Below are positions 1 through 4,697 of a DNA stretch of 6,479 bases, piece after piece. The notes under the pieces are model-generated. The model was not told the origin of the DNA and searched no databases. It saw only the letters and a program-made list of their open reading frames with translations. Source of the stretch: Acidobacteriota bacterium. Its GTDB lineage: Bacteria; Acidobacteriota; Terriglobia; UBA7540. Numbering within the stretch: position 1 is the stretch's first letter; each line of letters starts with the position of its first letter. The position numbers and the translations under genes were made by a program. The stretch covers positions 1 to 6,479 of the forward strand of contig PMYF01000282.1 in NCBI GenBank assembly GCA_003171295.1, in the 5' to 3' direction.

Positions 1-1
1 A

Positions 2-748
2 GGCTACCATGTTCTCGTATCGAGCACAACCCTCAATGACGAATACGGCATTGATATCTTCAAGGACTTGGTCAGACGCCGCATAGACGGGCTAATTCTG
101 GCAAGCTCTTTTCTGTTGGAATCTGTTGAAGCGCAGTCTACACTTGCTCGTTTGTGGGAGCGCGGCCTCCCTGTTGTGGAGTTAAACGATCTCTATGGCG
201 TGGATTCAGTAGGTACAGATTATCGCGAGGCCACCAAAGAAGTGATATCTTACTTATTATCCCTCGAACATCACCGCATCGGCCTAATCAATGGGTATGA
301 GGGACATGAAATGGCCAAAGATCGATTTGACGGCTATCAAGCCAGCCTTAATGCCGCTAATCTACCGGTTGAACCGGAACTGATTGTTGAATGTGGCCCG
401 ACTATTGAAGATGGTTATCAGGCTTCTTTAAAACTTCTCAGGCTCGCATCCCGGCCCACAGCCATAATTTCCATTAACGATTTACTGGCAATTGGTGCTC
501 TGCGGGCAGCGGTAGACTCGGGGCTGCGCGTACCCAATGACCTTTCCCTGGTCAGTTATGATGATATTCCGATGGCAAACTATACTGTCCCCCGGCTGAC
601 AACGGTTACCAAGGATGCCCTCTTATTGGGAAGAAAAGCGTTTGCGATGTTGCTGGCGCGCATTCAAAACCCCGACCTTCCCATCCAACACACACACAAC
701 CAGGCCCGCCTCATCATTCGCGAATCGACCGGGCCTGCCCCGTTCTAG
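2..748 (+). CDS. LacI-family transcriptional regulator, 3' part (N-terminus outside window)
   Basis: This is the sugar-sensing part of a LacI/GalR-type DNA-binding repressor; 248 residues are visible. The frame is open from base 2, so the gene enters from the left, and an internal TTG at 68 is not the real start. The helix-turn-helix and hinge, about 85-90 residues in this family, lie upstream of the window. Family hallmarks of the periplasmic-binding-protein-like effector domain (Peripla_BP_3 type) are visible: RRRIDGLIL near visible residues 24-32, an HHRIGLING block, and PTAIISINDLLAIGAL from visible residue 152. These are followed by GLRVPNDLSLVSYDDIPMA, then a P-LTTV strand and a C-terminal LIIREST. 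It ends in TAG at 746-748, 301 bases before the transporter genes. It probably controls the transporter and/or rhamnosidase, but its ligand and operator cannot be read because the DNA-reading head is missing. Base composition is more AT-rich than the transporter genes. Confidence 0.94.
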   Translation, partial: GYHVLVSSTTLNDEYGIDIFKDLVRRRIDGLILASSFLLESVEAQSTLARLWERGLPVVELNDLYGVDSVGTDYREATKEVISYLLSLEHHRIGLINGYEGHEMAKDRFDGYQASLNAANLPVEPELIVECGPTIEDGYQASLKLLRLASRPTAIISINDLLAIGALRAAVDSGLRVPNDLSLVSYDDIPMANYTVPRLTTVTKDALLLGRKAFAMLLARIQNPDLPIQHTHNQARLIIRESTGPAPF

Positions 749-826
749 TGGAAATGACTAATAATCGTATCAGCCATGTTGAGGTAGGAGTATTTATTCA
801 GATGCCAGGAAACTATCAGGATAAAA

Positions 827-989
827 AGCGGTTCATACCAACTACCGGCTATTCCAGTTCAATCCGCTGGTATCCAATAGTTTCAGACCAAAGATGTTTT
901 CCTTACCCTGAGCTGAACCCGCTGCCTGCAGGTGATCAGACTCCATTGAGAAAGGAGGTATTGCCTATGGCTTGATGGTATGAACCGCT
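827..989. repeat. Perfect 14-bp inverted repeat with arms 135 bp apart
   Basis: The left arm AGCGGTTCATACCA (827-840) and the right arm TGGTATGAACCGCT (976-989) are exact reverse complements. Pairing resumes outward after one mismatch (A826/A990) with A824-A825 against T991-T992. A pair this long in a 300-base region is very unlikely by chance: about 45,000 position pairs against 4 to the 14th. It could be the base of a long-range RNA stem in the leader, two inverted protein-binding sites allowing DNA looping, or the terminal inverted repeats of a 163-base MITE-like element. I see no target-site duplication flanking it, which weakens the last option. Confidence 0.85.
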
Positions 990-1003
990 ATTCCCAATTC
1001 TAA
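951..1003 (+). promoter_or_regulatory. Consensus ribosome-binding site with three overlapping mini-ORFs in the leader
   Basis: AAAGGAGG at 951-958 is an almost full anti-16S match, with GGAGG eight bases before ATG at 967, which is ideal spacing. The ORF it serves is only ATG GCT TGA (967-975). Its stop overlaps the next start in TGATG: ATG GTA TGA (975-983). That stop overlaps a third ORF starting at 980, which encodes MNRYSQF and ends in TAA at 1001-1003. The second and third lie in the right arm of the 14-base inverted repeat. Either this is a translated leader that tunes the operon, or it is the start signal of a decayed gene. The sequence is certain; the function is not. Confidence 0.4.
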
Positions 1004-1039
1004 CTCAAATTCACAATCTGAACCTATTCAAGAAATCTC

Positions 1040-1046
1040 GGAGGAG
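1040..1046 (+). promoter_or_regulatory. Ribosome-binding site of the binding-protein gene
   Basis: GGAGGAG at 1040-1046 lies just before ATG at 1050. It fixes the start that gives a complete lipoprotein signal peptide, and the strong match suits the high expression expected of a binding protein. Confidence 0.85.
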
Positions 1047-1049
1047 ATT

Positions 1050-2444
1050 ATGAAAAAGAATCAAGTTTTCTACAAAGCTCTAACCGTTATATGCGTGTTG
1101 GGCTTTTTGGCCGCATGCGCTCCGGCAGCCACCCCCACTGCGGCTCCTGCTACCGCATCCCCCGCTACCGCAGCAGCCGCAGGCCCGGCGACCGCAGCAC
1201 CAGCTACCGCGGTTCCACCTACCGCGGTTCCCACTCCCGCTCCCGTAACGCTGAGCCTCCTCACATCCGCAAACCAGAACGACCAGTTGATGATCAATGC
1301 GCTCATCGACGCATACACGGCGCTGCATCCAAACGTGACCTTCAATGTCGAAATAGGGATGGCAGGCACCGAAGGCGATAACCTCATCAAGACGCGCTTG
1401 GCAACGGGAGTAATGAACGATATCTTCTACTACAACTCCGGCGCGTTGCTCCAGGCCTTAAATCCGGCCCAAACGCTCGTCGACCTCTCGAATGAGCCGT
1501 TCATGGCCAATATAGTCGATTCGTTCAAACCTACCGTGTCGCAGAACGGGGGGATCTTCGGAGTGCCGGTCGGCTATGCGAGCGCCGGTGGTATCCTCTA
1601 CAATAAAAAGGTCTTCGCCAAGGTCGGGATCAGCGTGCCCAAGACCTGGGCCGAATTCGAAGCGAACAATGACAAGCTCATGGCGGCTGGCATTCCACCT
1701 GTCCTCCAAACTTACGGCGACACGTGGACTGCCCAGTTATTTGTGCTCGCTGACAACTACAACGTCGTGCAGGCAGACCCGACCTGGGCGGTGGACTACA
1801 CCGCCAACAAGGCCAAGTACGCTACAACCCCTGGTGCTATTGCCGGCTTCAACTACTTGGCGGAGGGCTTTAAGAAGGGCTGGTACGAGAAGGACTTTGT
1901 AACCACGAAATTCGACGCAGGGTTGAAGATGCTCGCCGATGGTACGGTCGCCCAGTACCCGATGCTAACCCAGGTTATGCCCACTATTGCGACTAATTAT
2001 CCCGACGAGGTGAACGATATCGGTTTCTTCGCGCAACCCGGCACGGATGCCTCGAAGAATGGCGCGACGGTCTGGATGCCGCTGGCGTTCTATATCCCGA
2101 AGGCGAGCAAGAACATCGATGCAGCCAAAGCTTTCCTGGCGTTCGTCGCCTCAACCGCCGGCACCAAAGCGATCACGACGATGGTTCAGCCGGCAGGTCC
2201 GTACCTCATCAAGGGAGCCACGCTCCCTGATACTGTTCTTCCGTTCGTGAATGACCTCAACGGGTACATCGACTCCGGAAACGCCTACCCCGCGCTCGAG
2301 TTTCTATCTCCGGTAAAGGGTCCGTCGCTCGAGCAGATCTGTGTTGCCGTCGGATCTGGCCAGATGACGGCCGCCGCCGGAGCCGCGGCCTACGATCTGG
2401 ATGTTGAGAAGCAGGCGAAGCAGCTCGGTCTGCCGGGCTGGTAA
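1050..2444 (+). CDS. ABC transporter sugar-binding lipoprotein (CUT1, UgpB/MalE-like)
   Basis: This is the extracytoplasmic solute-binding protein of a carbohydrate ABC importer, 464 residues, a normal length for the SBP_bac_1/SBP_bac_8 (COG1653) group. The N-terminus MKKNQVFYKALTVICVLG is a positively charged plus hydrophobic signal peptide ending in the lipobox L-A-A-C, with Cys23 as the predicted lipidated residue. Residues 24-67 are an Ala/Thr/Pro linker tethering the domain to the membrane. The binding domain follows: VTLSLLTSANQND, a typical YNKKVFAKVGI block from residue 184 followed by PKTWAEFE, then KAFLAFVAS near the C-terminus. Start ATG is set by GGAGGAG at 1040-1046. The permease genes follow after 109 bases that contain a hairpin. 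The ligand is unknown; rhamnose-containing sugars are inferred only from the rhamnosidase gene downstream. The family call is very secure. Confidence 0.96.
   Translation: MKKNQVFYKALTVICVLGFLAACAPAATPTAAPATASPATAAAAGPATAAPATAVPPTAVPTPAPVTLSLLTSANQNDQLMINALIDAYTALHPNVTFNVEIGMAGTEGDNLIKTRLATGVMNDIFYYNSGALLQALNPAQTLVDLSNEPFMANIVDSFKPTVSQNGGIFGVPVGYASAGGILYNKKVFAKVGISVPKTWAEFEANNDKLMAAGIPPVLQTYGDTWTAQLFVLADNYNVVQADPTWAVDYTANKAKYATTPGAIAGFNYLAEGFKKGWYEKDFVTTKFDAGLKMLADGTVAQYPMLTQVMPTIATNYPDEVNDIGFFAQPGTDASKNGATVWMPLAFYIPKASKNIDAAKAFLAFVASTAGTKAITTMVQPAGPYLIKGATLPDTVLPFVNDLNGYIDSGNAYPALEFLSPVKGPSLEQICVAVGSGQMTAAAGAAAYDLDVEKQAKQLGLPGW
1149..1231 (+). repeat. 15-bp periodic repeat encoding the Ala/Thr/Pro linker
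   Basis: GCTACCGC occurs at 1149, 1164 and 1203, with one-base variants at 1188 and 1218, mostly 15 bases apart. CTACCGCGGTTCC is duplicated exactly at 1204-1216 and 1219-1231. The unit encodes ATA(A/V/S)P-like pentapeptides. Such arrays can change length by slippage, which here would keep frame and only alter the membrane tether. Confidence 0.75.
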
Positions 2445-2483
2445 TCAGCTTGTCTTGAATTTCAGCACTTTCCCCTTCAAGCA

Positions 2484-2511
2484 GAGAGCCGGAGGACTAC
2501 CTCCGGCCCTC
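2484..2511 (+). promoter_or_regulatory. Intra-operon hairpin between binding protein and first permease
   Basis: GCCGGAGG (2488-2495), loop ACTA and CCTCCGGC (2500-2507) form a perfect 8-pair stem with a tetraloop. After an A/C mismatch it extends by three pairs (2484-2486 with 2509-2511). No T-run follows, so it is not a standard intrinsic terminator. Hairpins between malE-type and malF-type genes are known to stabilise the upstream message and make binding protein exceed permease. That role is inferred here from position. Confidence 0.6.
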
Positions 2512-2553
2512 CCAACCCAGGGGTTTGAATACCACCGCAGATAGGGAGATTCC

Positions 2554-3435
2554 ATGACAATCCAAACGCGGCGACCGCAGGCAGTCCTGCGGACATATCC
2601 AAATTGGTTCTATCTTCCGGCAGGGCTCGTGTTCGGCATATTCTTCCTCGTGCCGACGGCGATGGCGTTCTACTTCAGCCTGACCCGCTGGACGCTGTTC
2701 CACGCCTATTTCATCGGACTCGGCAACTACATCGAGTTCTTCGGCGATCCCCAGTTCCTGGCCGGGCTGCGCAACACGCTCATCTATGCCGTACTCACGA
2801 GCGGATTCAAAGTCATCATCGCGCTGCCGCTCGCCATGCTCCTCACCTCCAGGATCCAGCTCAAAGGGCTTTTCCGGGGCATCATCTTTTTCCCGACTCT
2901 CGTTAGTACCGTCGCGGTCGGGATCACATTCAGCACGCTGATGCAGCCGGACGGGGGGCTCATCAACACAGTCCTTGGATTCCTCCGGCTCCCGCAACCG
3001 TACTGGCTGGGGACCCCAAGCATTGCGATATACTCGGTGGTGCTGGTAGACGTATGGAAGGGCATCGGCATAGCAATGGTGATATTCATAGCGGGTATCA
3101 TGTCGATCCCGCTGGAATATTTCGAAGCCGCGCGGCTTGAGGGCGGAACCTGGGTGGCCTTCCGTCATGTCATCCTTCCATTAAGCCGCAATGCGACGTT
3201 CACAGTCATCCTGCTGTCGTTTATCGGCGGACTGCGGACATTCGACCTGATATGGACCATGACAGGCGGCGGTCCCGGATTCGCATCGGACGTGCTCACG
3301 TCGGTGATCTACAAATGGTATCAGGCGGGCTTCTATGGCTTGTCGACCGCCGGTAATGTCGTGCTCTTCATTCTCATCACGATCATCGTGTATCCGCTGA
3401 TGCGGTTCTTTAATCGTATGGAGATCGAGCTGTGA
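2554..3435 (+). CDS. CUT1 sugar ABC transporter permease, MalF/UgpA/LacF-like
   Basis: This is the first inner-membrane permease of the sugar importer (BPD_transp_1, COG1175 group), 293 residues, the usual size for MalF-like proteins without the large extra loop. Six hydrophobic segments are visible at about 21-43, 75-98, 108-130, 157-184, 212-234 and 265-285. The cytoplasmic EAA loop that docks the ATPase is clear: E191-A192-A193, three residues, G197, then V206-I207-L208-P209. The GGGPG motif at 238-242 is also typical of this subgroup. Start ATG follows AGGGAG ending five bases upstream. It overlaps the next permease gene by four bases, so the two are probably translationally coupled and assemble as a heterodimer. 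No ATP-binding subunit is encoded in the window. Confidence 0.96.
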   Translation: MTIQTRRPQAVLRTYPNWFYLPAGLVFGIFFLVPTAMAFYFSLTRWTLFHAYFIGLGNYIEFFGDPQFLAGLRNTLIYAVLTSGFKVIIALPLAMLLTSRIQLKGLFRGIIFFPTLVSTVAVGITFSTLMQPDGGLINTVLGFLRLPQPYWLGTPSIAIYSVVLVDVWKGIGIAMVIFIAGIMSIPLEYFEAARLEGGTWVAFRHVILPLSRNATFTVILLSFIGGLRTFDLIWTMTGGGPGFASDVLTSVIYKWYQAGFYGLSTAGNVVLFILITIIVYPLMRFFNRMEIEL

Positions 3436-4280
3436 GAGTCCTCTGGAAGGTCATTAAGTTCATTAAGAGGATCTGGGTAGATGCTGTAACTCTCGTCATC
3501 GTCGGCATTGGTTTTCTCGTGCCGTTCGTGTTCATCATTTTGAGTGCTTCAAAGACGCGCCAGGAGGCTGGCCTGTTTGAATTCAGTTGGCCGAGCAAGT
3601 GGCAGTTGATCCAGAATATCCGGGCAGTCATAGTATTTGGCAACTACCGTATGCTCCTTGCGATGTGGAACAGCATGCTCCTGACCGTGGGCTCGGTTGC
3701 GCTGATCGTCTTGTTCTCGGCACTCGTCGCTTTCGTGATGCAGCGCCGTCATGATCGGATGGCGTCGTTTGCCAGTTCGGTCATGTTGATGGGGCTCATC
3801 ATGCCTCCGTTCGTCGTGCCAACAATCTTCCTGCTACAGTGGCTTGGTATTTACAAGACAATCTTCGGTATGATCATGATCGAAGTCACATACACCATGT
3901 CCTTTGCGACGCTGATCTTCCGTGCGTTCATGGGATCTATCCCGAGTGAGATCGATGAGGCTGCCATCATGGATGGCGCCTCTCCGTTTCAAGTGTTCTT
4001 CTCCGTCATTCTACCGCTGTTGCGGCCGGCCATTATTACGGTGATCGTCGTCTCGGCTGTTGCCATCTGGAACGACTTCGCCGGACCGCTCTACTTCCTG
4101 CCTGGCAATCAGAACGTCACCGTGCAGTTGACGTTGTACAGCTTCATGAGCCAGTTCAGCTCGCAGTGGAACCTGCTCTTCGCGGATGTGGTCGTCGTCA
4201 CGATTCCGCCCCTGGTCATGTTCATGTTCTTCCAGCGGCAGATCGTTTCGGGAATGACGACTGGCGCGATCAAGGGCTGA
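3432..4280 (+). CDS. CUT1 sugar ABC transporter permease, MalG/UgpE-like
   Basis: This is the second inner-membrane permease and partner of the preceding MalF-like protein (COG0395 group), 282 residues, normal for MalG-like proteins. Hydrophobic segments lie at about 17-40, 78-103, 110-135, 142-165, 198-216 and 250-269. The EAA loop is intact: E176-A177-A178, then G182 and VILPL. The C-terminus QRQIVSGMTTGAIKG is the MalG-type tail that contacts the ATPase. The start is GTG at 3432, inside the upstream gene's last codons (GTGA overlap), with GGAG at 3420-3423 eight bases before it. The start choice rests on that spacing and overlap, because no ATG fits as well. After the TGA at 4278-4280 there is no ATPase or enzyme gene for over 400 bases, so the three transporter genes form a compact unit. 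Confidence 0.96.
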   Translation: MRVLWKVIKFIKRIWVDAVTLVIVGIGFLVPFVFIILSASKTRQEAGLFEFSWPSKWQLIQNIRAVIVFGNYRMLLAMWNSMLLTVGSVALIVLFSALVAFVMQRRHDRMASFASSVMLMGLIMPPFVVPTIFLLQWLGIYKTIFGMIMIEVTYTMSFATLIFRAFMGSIPSEIDEAAIMDGASPFQVFFSVILPLLRPAIITVIVVSAVAIWNDFAGPLYFLPGNQNVTVQLTLYSFMSQFSSQWNLLFADVVVVTIPPLVMFMFFQRQIVSGMTTGAIKG

Positions 4281-4394
4281 GGTGGCTGGCGCTGAATCCC
4301 TGCACTGGCGAAGGCGGAGATGTCGTCGCAGCACCAAAGTGGCTGGCATAATTATTCGATCTTTGCCATTATCCACTTCTTCTCCTTTCTTGCT

Positions 4395-4429
4395 CCCCTC
4401 TCCCGGCACCAGTTCTATCGGGAGAGGGG
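4395..4429. terminator. GC-rich 11-pair hairpin after the transporter genes (terminator-like or dispersed repeat)
   Basis: CCCCTCTCCCG (4395-4405) and CGGGAGAGGGG (4419-4429) are perfect complements with a 13-base loop. An alternative right arm GGGGAG (4433-4438) can pair with CTCCCC at 4393-4398. It lies 115 bases after the last permease stop, where a transcript end is expected. Neither strand has a T-run after the stem, so classic intrinsic termination is doubtful. It may instead protect the 3' end or belong to a repeated intergenic family. Confidence 0.4.
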
Positions 4430-4456
4430 CCAGGGGAGTGGGAAAAAGGCAGTTTA

Positions 4457-4468
4457 TACCCATGGGTA
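4457..4468. promoter_or_regulatory. 12-bp perfect palindrome, possible operator
   Basis: TACCCATGGGTA is a perfect 6+6 palindrome in AT-rich non-coding sequence upstream of the rhamnosidase promoter region. Size and symmetry suit a dimeric repressor such as the LacI-type protein. A palindrome this short occurs by chance about once in a few kilobases, so the call is weak. Confidence 0.25.
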
Positions 4469-4533
4469 GTATATCTGGCGATTGATCCTGGCGCGGAAAG
4501 CAGCAGGTTGTGATCATCGGTTCAGACGGGGCT

Positions 4534-4539
4534 TATAAT
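4534..4539 (+). promoter_or_regulatory. Candidate -10 box for the rhamnosidase gene
   Basis: TATAAT is a perfect -10 hexamer about 160 bases before the rhamnosidase start. The hexamer 17 bases upstream is TGATCA (4511-4516), a poor -35, so an activator or alternative spacing would be needed. A rival -10 is TATGAT at 4587-4592, with TTGCGC at 4563-4568 and an 18-base spacer. TATAAT also lies in a symmetric GCTTAT-A-ATAAGC (4531-4543) followed by five Ts, so the site could be read differently. Confidence 0.35.
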
Positions 4540-4555
4540 AAGCTTTTTCTACCCA

Positions 4556-4583
4556 CAATGCGTTGCGCTGTGCAACCGCATTG
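4556..4583 (+). promoter_or_regulatory. Bulged 11-pair inverted repeat upstream of rhamnosidase
   Basis: CAATGCG (4556-4562) pairs with CGCATTG (4577-4583), and TTGC (4563-4566) pairs with GCAA (4572-4575). C4576 is the only bulge and the loop is GCTGT. No T-run follows. If transcription starts just after TATAAT at 4534-4539, this is a hairpin at the 5' end of the leader. If TATGAT at 4587-4592 is the -10, it covers the -35 and spacer, as a repressor operator would. Which of these applies cannot be told from sequence. Confidence 0.5.
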
Positions 4584-4588
4584 GCCTA

Positions 4589-4618
4589 TGATAATACAAA
4601 CCTTGCTTGGCATTATCA
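4589..4618. repeat. TGATAAT inverted repeat
   Basis: TGATAAT (4589-4595) and ATTATCA (4612-4618) are exact reverse complements 16 bases apart, directly after the bulged repeat. A third TGATAA sits at 4677-4682 beside the ribosome site. This could be a protein-binding site; the short arms make it tentative. Confidence 0.3.
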
Positions 4619-4697
4619 CTCGCAGTTGCATTCGGCTCAAGTGATCAGGCATCGCAACGCTACGTCCGTAATACAGTGATAAAAAGGGAAAGATACA

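Larger units (their letters stand above)
749..1049 (+). promoter_or_regulatory. Non-coding leader between the regulator and the transporter operon
   Basis: These 301 bases have no convincing protein gene. They are where the transporter promoter and operator should lie. I found no good -35/-10 pair: TTCAGA at 798-803 with ATAAAA at 821-826 (17-base spacer) is the best, and it is weak. I found no short LacI-type palindrome. The region does hold a perfect 14-base inverted repeat (827-840 with 976-989), a consensus Shine-Dalgarno at 951-958 followed by three minute ORFs, an octamer palindrome CCTGCAGG at 924-931, and the binding-protein ribosome site at 1040-1046. If transcription starts before 827, most of this is a structured 5' leader RNA. 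Calling the region regulatory is an inference from position. Confidence 0.5.
4281..4697 (+). promoter_or_regulatory. Intergenic region carrying 3' hairpin and rhamnosidase control signals
   Basis: I see no protein gene in these 417 bases. A 67-codon GTG frame at 4282-4485 has no ribosome site and reads through a GC-rich hairpin. The left part has two copies of GTGGCTGGC (4282-4290 and 4339-4347) and the hairpin at 4395-4429. The right part becomes AT-rich and holds TATAAT at 4534-4539, a bulged inverted repeat at 4556-4583, a TGATAAT inverted repeat at 4589-4618, and GTGATCA twice (4510-4516 and 4641-4647). This suggests the rhamnosidase has its own promoter and is not simply read through from the transporter. 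Confidence 0.55.

Noticed and set aside
748..975. 75-codon GTG frame after the LacI gene, or 57 codons from ATG at 802
   Set aside because: There is no ribosome site before 748, and TAGGAG before 802 is poorly spaced. The composition shows no recognisable protein features. The frame ends inside the mini-ORF region.
749..1049. Riboswitch or CRISPR array in the leader
   Set aside because: No regularly spaced direct repeats are present, and I recognise no known riboswitch core. The only strong structure is the 14-base inverted repeat.
2497..3168. 223-codon minus-strand frame opposite the first permease
   Set aside because: It is the complement of a clear membrane-protein gene with family motifs. 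Its product is highly charged and repetitive, as antisense readings of hydrophobic genes are.
4282..4485. 67-codon plus-strand GTG frame after the second permease
   Set aside because: It lacks a ribosome site, reads through the hairpin at 4395-4429 and has no recognisable features.
4011..4517. 168-codon minus-strand frame over the end of the second permease and the intergenic region
   Set aside because: Most of it is antisense to the permease, it crosses a GC-rich hairpin, and it shows no domain features.
4518..4527. CGGTTCAGAC resembling CGGTTCATAC in the transporter leader (829-838), as a shared operator
   Set aside because: A 9-of-10 match between two regions of this size is expected several times by chance.
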